Positions 8,625 to 17,051 of a stretch of 33,369 bases of DNA are shown here, in pieces. Positions within the stretch are counted from its first letter, which is position 1; each line of letters starts with the position of its first letter. This DNA comes from Halarchaeoplasma sp046498385 (GTDB lineage Archaea > Thermoplasmatota > Thermoplasmata > Halarchaeoplasmatales > Halarchaeoplasmataceae). The DNA lies in assembly GCA_046498385.1 (NCBI GenBank), contig JAWOAU010000006.1:1-33369 (forward strand), read 5' to 3'. Both the position numbers and the translations under genes were made by a program. The notes below the pieces were generated by a model. That model searched no databases. It saw only the letters and a list, made by a program, of their open reading frames with translations, and was not told where the DNA came from.

Positions 8625-10262
8625 TCAGAGCCCCTCCTCTTCCATGTATTCCCTAACCATCTCCATCACTGAGTTTCTGTCTCTGTAATATGATGCGGTA
8701 ATATGAGCGAAGTCGCGGTAGTTAGTGATATCCTTTTTATCCATATAATCCAACACCATCTTACGTCTTTTAACTTCTCTTTCCATTTCACGTGATGTCC
8801 AGTTCTTCCCCTGCGCCACTCGGCTGTAAACGTAGCTGTGTCCGCTGTAATTGAATGAATCATCTGCTGGATTCCATGTATAAGCTTTATTGGTAATCAA
8901 TTCGTTGGTATCCGGGTCAACACCGACCACCTCTGTTACTGCTTTGATCCTTCTAACCATTTTGGTACCTACTTTTACCTTTCCCTGCAACAGCACTATA
9001 TCCAGCGCCCCAACCAATGCCCTCGGTAGATTGATGGGTTCGTTTTCCATCCGATTAACCATGGTCTGGACATCGTCGGCGTGGAAAGTGGTGTAAGCAC
9101 TTTTTCCAGTTGCCATGGCCTGGAAAACAACATATGCCTCAGCACCTCTTACCTCACCAACCATGAGGTACTGCGGACGCTGCCTGAGCGCCGCCTGCAG
9201 CAATTCGAACATGTCGATCTCTCCGGCTTTTTTACCCGTATCATCGGTTTCACCAAAACCACTGCGGGTGAGCAGAGGGACCCAGTTATCGTGGGGAAGG
9301 TTCAACTCACGAGTATCTTCGATGCTGACGATTTTCATTTGGGGTGGAATGAATAACAGCAATGCGTTCAAAGTCGTCGTTTTGCCGGAAGCCGTGCCTC
9401 CGCATATCAACATGGATTTCCCGGTTTCTATAGCGATCCATGCGTATGCCATCATCTCTGGGTTGAATGTTTTAAAGTGAATGAGGTTGATCGGTGTGTA
9501 TGGCTCTTCCTCGAAACGCCTTATGGTAAAAGAAGACCCTTTCTGTGTTACATGGGTCCCTAGAGTTTCTTGAAGTCTGGATCCATCAGGCATAGTTGCG
9601 TCGAGCATGGGATCTGCAACCGATATATGTTTCCCACTGCGCTGTGCTATCCATACAACAAAATTGTCAAGCTCCTCCGCATCCTCGAATACTACGTTGG
9701 ACTTCATAGAACCGTACTTTCGGTGAAAAACGAATATAGGAATACCTACACCGTCACACGAAATATCCTCGGGGTTCAAGTCGTTCATTATCACGTGTAT
9801 AGGCCCGAATCCCAGAAAGTCTCTTTTGATATAATATTGTATTCTTTTTTCAGAGATAGGTCTAACCTTGACATCAATTTCATTGAATATTGATCGAACT
9901 TTTGTTTTAAGGTACTCTTCTCGTTCTTTTTCTTTATCTAATTCAACTAGCTCCAAATTCTCTATCAATCTGTCTTTTACTATTTCAAGAAGGGCCTCTT
10001 CATCCTCGTCTAGTTCAGGTTCGATGACCTCATAGATATATTCGTTTATCCTGTTATCGTATCGTATCCTGACGTAGGAGTAGGGTTCTTCAATAGGAGT
10101 AATCTCTATTTCTTTTACCTTTTCCTCGACAATTTTAGGTATTGTTGTAATCTTTTCATCACCTTTTCTACCACTGGTGGCGGGCATGTAAACCCTCTTA
10201 GGTGTGTCCGAGATTGCTGAATTCATCAACTTTTCTTTCAACTTGTCTCCGATAGTAGCCAT
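8625..10262 (-). CDS. Type II/IV secretion ATPase, second copy (FlaI/TadA/PilB-like)
   Basis: 545 residues. Cytosolic ATPase that powers assembly of type IV pilus-like filaments. The N-terminal third (about 50-150) is the archaeal-type extension. The RecA-like domain has Walker A GGTASGKTTT (about 288-297), the Asp box IVSIEDTRELNLPHDNW, Walker B LMVGEVRG (about 365-372) and the His box TTFHADDVQTM. All catalytic motifs are intact. Length matches archaeal FlaI/PilB proteins. It lies directly before the pilin-like gene and eight bases after a FlaJ/TadC-like gene. It is clearly homologous along its whole length to the first ATPase of the operon (12232-13926) but diverged from it, pointing to an old duplication. 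Confidence 0.93.
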   Translation of the reverse strand: MATIGDKLKEKLMNSAISDTPKRVYMPATSGRKGDEKITTIPKIVEEKVKEIEITPIEEPYSYVRIRYDNRINEYIYEVIEPELDEDEEALLEIVKDRLIENLELVELDKEKEREEYLKTKVRSIFNEIDVKVRPISEKRIQYYIKRDFLGFGPIHVIMNDLNPEDISCDGVGIPIFVFHRKYGSMKSNVVFEDAEELDNFVVWIAQRSGKHISVADPMLDATMPDGSRLQETLGTHVTQKGSSFTIRRFEEEPYTPINLIHFKTFNPEMMAYAWIAIETGKSMLICGGTASGKTTTLNALLLFIPPQMKIVSIEDTRELNLPHDNWVPLLTRSGFGETDDTGKKAGEIDMFELLQAALRQRPQYLMVGEVRGAEAYVVFQAMATGKSAYTTFHADDVQTMVNRMENEPINLPRALVGALDIVLLQGKVKVGTKMVRRIKAVTEVVGVDPDTNELITNKAYTWNPADDSFNYSGHSYVYSRVAQGKNWTSREMEREVKRRKMVLDYMDKKDITNYRDFAHITASYYRDRNSVMEMVREYMEEEGL

Positions 10263-10269
10263 TTATTGT

Positions 10270-11199
10270 TCACCCCATTAGCTCTAATCCACCGAATAAC
10301 ACTCTCAGTGCGACAAAACCCATCAGTGTTAAAATAAAGCTGTGCTGCATTCCACTAGATATCTTTCCAGTCTGCAGTACACCTGCAACAATTCCATCTC
10401 CTATCCCGTGAGCAAAAACCGCTAGTACGAATATGAATTCTATTATCGGTATATTGCCAGTTTTTATCATCGCCGCATTCCCCATACCTCCTACATCCAC
10501 ATCCACATCTTCGGGTTCTTCCATCGTCGCGCCCACTTCAGCCATCTGTGCAAGGAACTGTGTGCTGAGGATGATGATTACAACGATGAAAACTGCGAAG
10601 GCAATGTATATTACGGCTAGGTATGAAGTCATGGCTATTCTTTGTTCGTCTTCGGAGAGGTGGATCTGTTTAGTATCCTGGGAGACCATTCCCAACACGT
10701 CGGCCACATTGCCGCCTGCGTCGTTGGCTTTGATTATAATTGCGACCACCCTATTCACAAGAGGGGTATCAACTCGTTCTGCAAATAGAGTCAGGGCCTC
10801 GGAGGCGGGGATGCCCCAATCAATCTGTGCAGCCATTTTTTTTATCTCCGGAGTCAAACTACCATATCTACCGGAGGATGATACAACAATTGCGTCTGCA
10901 AGGGTCATACCGAACCTGCCAGCTTCAGCCACATCTCTAAGAAAATCCGGCAGGCGCCTTTCAATGCGTTTGATCTCATTTTGCTTTTTATTGATATAAA
11001 AACCAGTTGGACCAAGGAAACCCATGGATGCTATCATGGCCCAATCGATCGGTTCAAGAGGGATAGGCGCGGCATCGAGCAAGTTCAAAATCATTATAAA
11101 CAAGGCAACGGCTGCTATAGCCGCGGATATAATCAATATTTCCTTGGTTCGGCCGAGGTTCAACATTTTTTGAAATTGGCTTTCTTCTTCGTGCGGCAT
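10270..11199 (-). CDS. Type II secretion system F-domain membrane protein (FlaJ/TadC-like), second copy
   Basis: 309 residues. Platform protein of the pilus machine in the cytoplasmic membrane, working with the adjacent ATPase. Two N-terminal helices (about 20-38 and 50-66) precede a cytosolic T2SSF domain with the sequence FGMTLADAIVVSSSGRYGSL and the later segment IIKANDAGGNVADVLGMVSQD; three or more helices follow (about 190-215, 250-270 and 285-305). It starts with ATG eight bases after the first platform gene and ends eight bases before the ATPase. Family assignment rests on length, topology and position. Confidence 0.88.
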   Translation of the reverse strand: MPHEEESQFQKMLNLGRTKEILIISAAIAAVALFIMILNLLDAAPIPLEPIDWAMIASMGFLGPTGFYINKKQNEIKRIERRLPDFLRDVAEAGRFGMTLADAIVVSSSGRYGSLTPEIKKMAAQIDWGIPASEALTLFAERVDTPLVNRVVAIIIKANDAGGNVADVLGMVSQDTKQIHLSEDEQRIAMTSYLAVIYIAFAVFIVVIIILSTQFLAQMAEVGATMEEPEDVDVDVGGMGNAAMIKTGNIPIIEFIFVLAVFAHGIGDGIVAGVLQTGKISSGMQHSFILTLMGFVALRVLFGGLELMG

Positions 11200-11206
11200 A
11201 TTCTCA

Positions 11207-12232
11207 CTAGTCCTGGTTTATTAACCAAATTATAAATATAAATCCTACTTGGGCACCTGGAATCATTATTCCGACAACGCCGTACAATAAAGGTATCGGA
11301 TCTCCGGCACCCATGCCGCCCATAAGGGCCATTATAGCCATTATTACCACCAAAAAGAGCGGGAAGGCGACGACGACGGTAACGAAGGATTCCGCCATCA
11401 TACCCAAGGTTTCCATCTTTTGTTGTACGATTAGCTTCCTACCGTCCTGATATTCTTTTAACTTTGATGTGAAGTAGGGTTTCAATTTACCACCTGAACT
11501 AGATGTGGTGATCACACCCTGTAAAAAATCACGGAAAGCCTCAGACGGGGTTCTATCCGCCGCTCGCTGTAGCGCGTTTAATATATCTATACCTAGCAGT
11601 TCAGTGTCACGGGTAATCCATTCTGCTTCCTCCCTAACCTCTCCGTAAAGAGACTGTTTTGAAAGTTCTTTGAATATCATATCTACGTTAACATCGGCTG
11701 ACGACATAGCTGCAATGAAGCTCATGGCATCTGGTAATTTTTTATCTATCTTTTTACCGCGGGAACTGGCTTTCATACCCGGAGTCATCTTTAATCCAAA
11801 GTAAGTCCCTACGGGAGCTAGAACAGCTACAAGGGTGCCGCCACCATAGAGTAAAAAACCTGCACCGATAAAAGCATCAAGAACCGGTCCAATAAATATT
11901 GCGGCAACTATACCCGCCGCTAAAGCGATCAAAGTGCTCATCAATACATAAGCCAAATATTCCTCGGATCTTATCTTCATATGAGCCGCTAATAGGTTCC
12001 TTTCCAATTGTTCATCCTGCATATTTTTATTCTTTACAACGGGACCTATCACCCGCCAGCAAAACTGTTTATAGGGTGAAAGGTTCAGATACGACGGTAC
12101 GGCCGATTTTGGTAGTCTTACCAAATGGGGTCCATAAGTTTCTATTCGATCGCTGGGTCTGGCCCGTTTCGTGGCGATGAACTTATCCTTTTTGAATTTT
12201 AATTTATCAAAGGCATTATCTACCTCTACCAT
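11207..12232 (-). CDS. Type II secretion system F-domain membrane protein (FlaJ/TadB-like), first copy
   Basis: 341 residues. Membrane platform protein paired with the upstream ATPase: its ATG shares the A at 12232 with that gene's TAA stop, and GGGGTGA just upstream is a good ribosome binding site. A soluble N-terminus (about 1-90) is followed by helices (about 95-115 and 120-148), a cytosolic T2SSF domain (for example LPDAMSFIAAMSSADVNVDM), and three C-terminal helices rich in Met, Gly and Val. Having two such proteins in tandem is the TadB/TadC arrangement; in archaea FlaJ is usually a single longer protein with two F domains. Confidence 0.88.
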   Translation of the reverse strand: MVEVDNAFDKLKFKKDKFIATKRARPSDRIETYGPHLVRLPKSAVPSYLNLSPYKQFCWRVIGPVVKNKNMQDEQLERNLLAAHMKIRSEEYLAYVLMSTLIALAAGIVAAIFIGPVLDAFIGAGFLLYGGGTLVAVLAPVGTYFGLKMTPGMKASSRGKKIDKKLPDAMSFIAAMSSADVNVDMIFKELSKQSLYGEVREEAEWITRDTELLGIDILNALQRAADRTPSEAFRDFLQGVITTSSSGGKLKPYFTSKLKEYQDGRKLIVQQKMETLGMMAESFVTVVVAFPLFLVVIMAIMALMGGMGAGDPIPLLYGVVGIMIPGAQVGFIFIIWLINQD

Positions 12233-13926
12233 TATAATTCACCCCTTATGCGGGCCAAGGTTTCCTCAGGTTCTTTATAATATGAAGTTGCTATTTTCGA
12301 TATATGCCTGTAATCTATATCCCCCTGTTCCACAAGATATTCGATTATCTCCACACGGTTATTGAATTCTTGTGTTATCTCCTCTTGAGTCATGTTTTTC
12401 ATTTCCATAATTATGTCAAGATTATAACTGTGCCCTTTGTAGATGAAACTATCGGATTTTCGGTCCCACTCGAACACGGTATTGGTAACTAATTCATCAC
12501 TTTCGGGTTCAAAACCAACCAGTTCCGTTATCTCCTGTATACGGCGTACTTCTTCATCCTTTACTCTTGCAAAGGTCTGAATTATAACAAATGACAGTGC
12601 TGTCAATAATACTCTAGGACAGTTGATCGGGGGGTTCTCAAGTCTGTGCACCATAGACTCCACAGAATCGGCGTGCATGGTGCTGTATGTGGTGTGTCCA
12701 GTTGCCATTGCCTGGAACATGGTATTCGCCTCTTTGCCTCTGACCTCTCCTACTATTATGTAATCGGGTCTTTGCCTCAAGGCGTTCCTTACCAAGTCGT
12801 ACATGGTAACCTCTCCGGCGGACTTACCTGTAGAACTTTTCTTTTCACCACTCCCGGTACGTGTGGTACTGGGTATCCAATTCTCGTGAGGAAGGTTTAT
12901 TTCCCGAGTATCTTCCAAGGAAACTATCTTTAGTCCGGGAGGTATGAAAAGCGTAGCGGCGTTCAGTGTTGCGGTCTTTCCGCAGGCGGTGCCTCCGGCG
13001 ATAATCATGGACATACCGTTTTCCACCATTAACCACATATATGCGATCATCTCGGCGGAGGATGTATTGAACTGAATCAGCTTGACTGGTGTAAAGGGTT
13101 CCTTCTTGAACCTACGTATGGTAATAGATGATCCTCGGGTGGACACCTCTTTGGAATATGTGGCCTGAACACGGTGTCCTTCCTTGGTAGTTCCATCTAA
13201 TATGGGACCGGAAACGGACACCTGTTTTCCGCATCTCTGACCTAGATGGATTATAAATGAATTGAGTATCTTCTCGTCCTCAAACTTCACGTTGGTTTTT
13301 ATAGATTCGTATTTTGCATGGTATATGAACAATGGTATGCCGATACCATCACAAGAGATATCCTCCACCATGTCATCCCCCATTATTACATCGACGTGTC
13401 CGTATCTAACGTAATCTCTGAATATGTAATATATCAAACGTTTTCTGGATTTTTCCTCTATGTTCAAATCCCTGCTTCGGACATAGCTTTCAACACATTC
13501 TTCGATATACTCTTCCTTGTCCTTACGAGCCATATGTTCCCAGTCATAAGAAAGTGTACGGTCCAGAGTATCTTTTATCAAAAATAACCATTCCTCTTCC
13601 TTTTTCGTTAAAGTGGGCTCGATTGCTTGGTATATAAATTGCTTGCTGTTCTTATCATATATTACCCTTGCGTAGCTGAAGGGTGGATGAATCTCATAAA
13701 TATCTTTTACTTGAATATTTTCTTTATCTATTTTAGGCAACCGGGTGTACTCGGATATCCATCCCCCTTCGCCAGTTTTGGCCTTATTTCTTTGTTTGAT
13801 CGTCTCCTTGGACAGCATTACACGCCGGGGTTTTTTTGAAGCACCTAAAGGAGATGAAACTAAATTAGATAGTTTAGCTAAAGGATTATTGCCCTTCTTC
13901 GAGGTGACCTTTTCTGATTCAACCAT
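12232..13926 (-). CDS. Type II/IV secretion ATPase, first copy (FlaI/TadA/PilB-like)
   Basis: 564 residues from ATG 13926; an in-frame GTG at 13935 would add three. First gene of the pilus operon. Whole-length homologue of the ATPase at 8625-10262, including the archaeal N-terminal region (FSYARVIYDKNSKQFIYQAI). Walker A is GGTACGKTAT (about 311-320), with Cys in place of the Ser of the other copy; the Asp box VSLEDTREINLPHENW, Walker B IIVGEVRG and His box STMHADSVESM are intact. The N-terminal 55 residues are basic and low-complexity. A TATA box about 20 bases before ATG 13926 argues for a leaderless transcript. Two ATPases may act as an extension/retraction pair, serve two filaments, or form mixed rings; sequence alone cannot tell. 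Confidence 0.92.
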   Translation of the reverse strand: MVESEKVTSKKGNNPLAKLSNLVSSPLGASKKPRRVMLSKETIKQRNKAKTGEGGWISEYTRLPKIDKENIQVKDIYEIHPPFSYARVIYDKNSKQFIYQAIEPTLTKKEEEWLFLIKDTLDRTLSYDWEHMARKDKEEYIEECVESYVRSRDLNIEEKSRKRLIYYIFRDYVRYGHVDVIMGDDMVEDISCDGIGIPLFIYHAKYESIKTNVKFEDEKILNSFIIHLGQRCGKQVSVSGPILDGTTKEGHRVQATYSKEVSTRGSSITIRRFKKEPFTPVKLIQFNTSSAEMIAYMWLMVENGMSMIIAGGTACGKTATLNAATLFIPPGLKIVSLEDTREINLPHENWIPSTTRTGSGEKKSSTGKSAGEVTMYDLVRNALRQRPDYIIVGEVRGKEANTMFQAMATGHTTYSTMHADSVESMVHRLENPPINCPRVLLTALSFVIIQTFARVKDEEVRRIQEITELVGFEPESDELVTNTVFEWDRKSDSFIYKGHSYNLDIIMEMKNMTQEEITQEFNNRVEIIEYLVEQGDIDYRHISKIATSYYKEPEETLARIRGEL

Positions 13927-13937
13927 AGATATCACGT

Positions 13938-13952
13938 AGTTTATATATTCTC
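13938..13952 (-). promoter_or_regulatory. TATA box of the pilus operon
   Basis: On the minus strand this reads GAGAATATATAAACT, a strong TATA match about 18-25 bases before ATG 13926. It is the only clear promoter seen before the five closely spaced pilus genes, which suggests one polycistronic transcript. Confidence 0.5.
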
Positions 13953-14037
13953 GTTGATGATACGCCTTTTGTATTTCAAGAGTATGTATATGTGACTTTT
14001 TACCAATAAGGTATCAAATGCTATTTATAAGTGTTGG

Positions 14038-14598
14038 TTACTTCGACCTAATCCAAGGGTATAACAGTTTCTCACTTTCGTCAGGTCCTCTCGCATAGAG
14101 TATGTCTCCTCCGCTTATGGTAGTCCCCTCGTCTGGACCGTATATCCAATCACTGCCTCTTCTGATGGCAATTACCCAAATTCCGGTGTCGGCAGCGAGT
14201 TTCGCGTCTCCGAGAGTTTTTCCGTGTAATTTTGAATTTGTATCTATCCGATGTTTCATTATCACTACATCTGATTCGTCCAAACTTTTTCTAACCACCG
14301 GGTGAAGATCGATATCTCGAAGAACAACGTCTGCGATATCAAGAGCCGCATCGGCTATTCGTTCGATGGTATCTGAGATATTGATCAGTATTAAACCACG
14401 GTCGAAGGATTGAGGACTTTTATTTTTACCTAGAACCGATTTTACCAGCAGATCATGAAGCTTATCAACCCTATCTTCCAATTCTATAACTTCCTTTGCG
14501 ATCTCTTTATTCCGGTATATTAAGGCAGAGTACGCAAGATCCAGCATCAGTTCGGAAGTATTTTTCATCTCTAGAAGCAATTTGTCTTCTTTGATCAT
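14038..14598 (-). CDS. PhoU-like + TrkA_C protein (transporter regulator)
   Basis: 186 residues. Residues about 5-105 form a helical PhoU-like domain (MKNTSELMLDLAYSALIYRN) and about 112-182 a TrkA_C/RCK_C domain (KTLGDAKLAADTGIWVIAIR ... GDILYARGP), which in potassium channels and transporters binds ligands such as nucleotides. No membrane helix, so it is cytosolic. It overlaps the preceding gene at an ATGA, with a strong GAGGTGATC ribosome binding site just upstream. This composite architecture matches COG3273-type archaeal proteins, which are often found beside half-size MgtE permeases, as here. Likely role: ligand-sensing gate or regulator of the two adjacent permeases (inference). Confidence 0.85.
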   Translation of the reverse strand: MIKEDKLLLEMKNTSELMLDLAYSALIYRNKEIAKEVIELEDRVDKLHDLLVKSVLGKNKSPQSFDRGLILINISDTIERIADAALDIADVVLRDIDLHPVVRKSLDESDVVIMKHRIDTNSKLHGKTLGDAKLAADTGIWVIAIRRGSDWIYGPDEGTTISGGDILYARGPDESEKLLYPWIRSK

Positions 14599-15239
14599 CT
14601 GATCACCTCTGACCAGGACATGTTACCATGTGCCACATCCCTAACCACCCTACATCCGGACTCTACCCCCCTTACTATCATCAGATCATGTGTAAGAAGT
14701 CGTGTATCCGTGTCCGGTCCGAATATCCACCGATTCTTCCTCCTAACGGCGATCAATCTTACGCCGGTATTGGATTCAATCATCAACTGGCCAATGGTTT
14801 TACCAGCCATATTGGAACCGGGATATATGGCGATTGTATGGATTTTTTCATCTGCCTCGGACAGTATATGGGGAAGTATGGCCTTTAAGTCAACGTCCAT
14901 GTCTAATAATTTGACCATGTCTTCGGCGGCATCAGATATCTTTTCCGTGGCGGATGCTACCTGAAGGATACCGCTCATCTGCTCGGCCGCCTCTATGGTT
15001 CTTGCGGCCAGCATGCATTTCAAACGTATCTGGTACATCATCTTGTCCATCTCCGATTCCAGATGCCTGACTTGCTCAGCTAATTCCCGGTTTTCGAAGG
15101 CCGCCGAGGCGTAAGCTAAATCGGTGATAAGTTCGGTAGTATCTTTCATTAATGTAAGGAGCTCTCTTACCGACGTTTGCTCGTAGGGTATCTCCCCATG
15201 TTCTTCCTTCAATCTCTTCTCTAATTTTGCTCTTCTCAA
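14595..15239 (-). CDS. PhoU-like + TrkA_C protein (transporter regulator), paralogue
   Basis: About 214 residues. Same architecture as the downstream gene: an N-terminal charged segment, a PhoU-like helical domain (MKDTTELITDLAYASAAFEN), then TrkA_C (KTIGQLMIESNTGVRLIAVR ... HDLMIVRG). An ATG at 15293 gives a longer reading frame but lies well inside the upstream permease gene. TTG at 15239 overlaps that gene's TGA stop and has GGTGAT directly upstream, so TTG is the likely start. The two PhoU-TrkA_C proteins differ in sequence and length, consistent with a heteromeric regulator matching the two permease halves. Confidence 0.83.
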   Translation of the reverse strand: MRRAKLEKRLKEEHGEIPYEQTSVRELLTLMKDTTELITDLAYASAAFENRELAEQVRHLESEMDKMMYQIRLKCMLAARTIEAAEQMSGILQVASATEKISDAAEDMVKLLDMDVDLKAILPHILSEADEKIHTIAIYPGSNMAGKTIGQLMIESNTGVRLIAVRRKNRWIFGPDTDTRLLTHDLMIVRGVESGCRVVRDVAHGNMSWSEVIR

Positions 15240-15787
15240 ATTATCACCAACCAGATCATGAACACCAATGCAACTATGCCTATGAAATCGCATACGGTGG
15301 TCACGATAGGTATTACTACGTTATCTGGATCCATGTTTTTGTTGTATGAATATAAAGTGGTGAAGACGGTTATAAATGTGATGGAAGTAGTAGTTATACC
15401 GCCGGTACCGAGGATGATCAGTAGGAGCTGGGCAAAGGTCAATCCAAATGGTAAAGCAAAGGAAGAAACAGAAACACCGATAGCTAGGCCGGTGAAAACC
15501 ATGGCGCCCATGGTAATTGTCAGCCAGAGATTTTCCTTTATTTCCTGATCAAAAAAATCTGGATATATAAATCCAGCATGTAGACCCGAGGACAACTTCG
15601 CGCCTAGCACAGCACCGAGGTTACCCCCAACCCCATTTAAGATGGGTATCAGAAATAATAATATGGGAAACAAAATTAATTCTCCCTCTATGGATTCTAG
15701 AACATGACCCCCCGCTATGCCGATAAATGCCATCAATGCTAGAATGCCCGCACTCTCTTTAAAGATATTTTTCCAATGGTATCTCAT
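15236..15787 (-). CDS. Half-size MgtE-like cation permease, second
   Basis: 183 residues, essentially only the membrane domain of an MgtE/SLC41-type divalent cation transporter. Five hydrophobic helices are visible. Family signatures are GVGGNLGAVLGAKLSSGLHA and DPDNVVIPIVTTVCD; the Asp after TTV matches the conserved pore Asp of MgtE. The cytosolic N and CBS domains of full-length MgtE are absent. ATG 15787 overlaps the stop of the other permease gene (ATGA). Together the two halves probably form a two-subunit transporter gated by the PhoU-TrkA_C partners. Substrate not determinable; magnesium is the family precedent. Confidence 0.86.
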   Translation of the reverse strand: MRYHWKNIFKESAGILALMAFIGIAGGHVLESIEGELILFPILLFLIPILNGVGGNLGAVLGAKLSSGLHAGFIYPDFFDQEIKENLWLTITMGAMVFTGLAIGVSVSSFALPFGLTFAQLLLIILGTGGITTTSITFITVFTTLYSYNKNMDPDNVVIPIVTTVCDFIGIVALVFMIWLVII

Positions 15788-16347
15788 AGGAATATACCTC
15801 CAAAGAATACTGCGAATGCGAACATGATCATCAACGTCGCTATATCTCCCACGGTGGTCAATACGGGACCACTTATGTTATCAGGGTCCACGTTGAATTT
15901 GATGGAGAACAAGATTATGCCGAAGGTTACTATCAAAAGAACAATGGCCGACGTTACTCCTGTGAAGATAGATATTAGTGCAATCACACCCAGGATACGA
16001 AATGTGATGGTGAAAGGTAAAAAAAAGCTGGATATCAACAGAAATATGGGAAATAATACAGATACAAAAAGGCTCAGAGAAATTGTGCCTTTGAAATTCT
16101 CAATGGTAATGTCCGACGTTAATCCCTCATCAAGCAAACCAAGATGCAGAGCGGAGCCTAAACGCGACCCTAGGGCAGAACATATGTTTCCTCTCATATC
16201 AATTATAGCTGGTACGATTATGATAAGCCCGGGAATCAGTTCAAATACATCGGCCATGGAACCGAGAAAGAAACCCGCTAGACTACCCCCTAAAACACAA
16301 AGAAATAATACGGGAAGCGTTTCCACCAGTACCTTTCTACGGTCCAT
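15784..16347 (-). CDS. Half-size MgtE-like cation permease, first
   Basis: 187 residues, first gene of the four-gene transport operon. Membrane domain of the MgtE family with about five helices; signatures are IDMRGNICSALGSRLGSALH and DPDNISGPVLTTVGD, close to the segment holding the pore Asp in MgtE. No regulatory domain is fused. It overlaps the next permease by four bases. Resembles COG1824-type permeases (from memory). A T-rich region about 25 bases before the ATG (16368-16378) could be the promoter. Confidence 0.86.
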   Translation of the reverse strand: MDRRKVLVETLPVLFLCVLGGSLAGFFLGSMADVFELIPGLIIIVPAIIDMRGNICSALGSRLGSALHLGLLDEGLTSDITIENFKGTISLSLFVSVLFPIFLLISSFFLPFTITFRILGVIALISIFTGVTSAIVLLIVTFGIILFSIKFNVDPDNISGPVLTTVGDIATLMIMFAFAVFFGGIFL

Positions 16348-16386
16348 GTGACTTTAGAGAGTCGTCGAATAAAAAAGGTTTTCGGG

Positions 16387-16608
16387 CTACTGCCAGGATA
16401 ACCTTCTAGCCTCACGCTCTTCCTTGGTATTTTTCTTGTATTCTTTCCAATGCTTTTTGCACAGGTACGCATTCGGTCCATCCGCATCTAAGTCCAATCC
16501 TGCTTTACTGGACGCTTTTCCCGCTGGTACCGATTGCTTTTTCTTCCCGTCGCATCCCTTGACATCGCACGTTTTCTTTTTCCTCTTGCTTTTTCTTTCG
16601 TGCTTCAT
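16387..16608 (-). CDS. Small basic zinc-binding protein
   Basis: About 73 residues starting at the ATG at 16608. Very basic N-terminus (MKHERKSKRKKKTCDVKGC), a Cys pair (CDVKGC), then a second metal-ligand pair (CKKHW), so a single treble-clef or ribbon-like zinc site of C-x4-C ... C-x2-H type is likely. A longer frame begins at 16683, but a TATA box at 16641-16652 lies inside that extension, so the short form is the real one. Function unknown; the size and charge suggest nucleic-acid or ribosome binding. Monocistronic by appearance. Confidence 0.72.
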   Translation of the reverse strand: MKHERKSKRKKKTCDVKGCDGKKKQSVPAGKASSKAGLDLDADGPNAYLCKKHWKEYKKNTKEEREARRLSWQ

Positions 16609-16640
16609 TTTAATTACCCGCCTACGATTGGTCGATACAC

Positions 16641-16652
16641 TATTATATATTT
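16641..16652 (-). promoter_or_regulatory. TATA box of the small zinc-protein gene
   Basis: On the minus strand this reads AATATATAATAG, about 35-40 bases before ATG 16608, giving a predicted leader of roughly 10-15 bases. It decides the start of this gene. Confidence 0.5.
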
Positions 16653-16739
16653 TCCCTAAATTGGATTTGGCGTATATCTCCAAAGAAGTCTAGCAATCTC
16701 TTCTAGCCCGCTAAAAATATGAAATTTTTCTAAGCGCTC

Positions 16740-16834
16740 GTCTATTTTTCTAAAATAGACTCACGAACCAGGGGTTCTCATCCCTATATGCTTGAAAAGA
16801 AAAATACGAAGTTTGCCTGAAAGCTATCGCTTTC
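16740..16834. other. Three perfect hairpins in an intergenic region
   Basis: GTCTATTTT/AAAATAGAC (16740-16748/16752-16760), GAACC/GGTTC (16765-16769/16773-16777) and GAAAGC/GCTTTC (16819-16824/16829-16834). They lie between the zinc-protein promoter and tRNA-Arg and have no coding explanation. Possibly a small structured RNA, or 3' structure behind the tRNA; orientation unknown. Confidence 0.35.
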
Positions 16835-16860
16835 TAACAGACCATAAATTGAGGAATCTA

Positions 16861-16935
16861 CGGACGCGGCGGGATTCGAACCCGCGACATCTGGCTTAGA
16901 AGGCCAGCGCCATATCCAGGCTTGGCCACGCGCCC
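16861..16935 (-). tRNA. tRNA-Arg (UCU)
   Basis: Complete cloverleaf on the minus strand: acceptor GGGCGCG/CGCGTCC with discriminator G, D arm GCC/GGC, anticodon stem CTGGC/GCCAG around loop CTTCTAA (anticodon UCU), T arm GCGGG-TTCGAAT-CCCGC. No intron; the CCA end is not encoded. Divergent from tRNA-Trp 117 bases away. Confidence 0.95.
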
Positions 16936-17051
16936 AATACTCTTACGACCATAGGCGGTTTCTTTAAGAATTTTTCTGAGGATATTGCACCAGGTTAACC
17001 TCCCCTCCAAAAAGTCTAAAAAGGAAACCCCCCTACTCGTACTACCCAATT

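Noticed and set aside
10433..10999. 188-residue plus-strand open frame opposite the second pilus platform gene
   Set aside because: Antisense shadow of a clear secretion-system F-domain membrane protein within a coupled operon.
15776..16351. 191-residue plus-strand open frame opposite the MgtE-like gene
   Set aside because: Antisense shadow: the minus strand has MgtE motifs, coupled overlaps and good starts.
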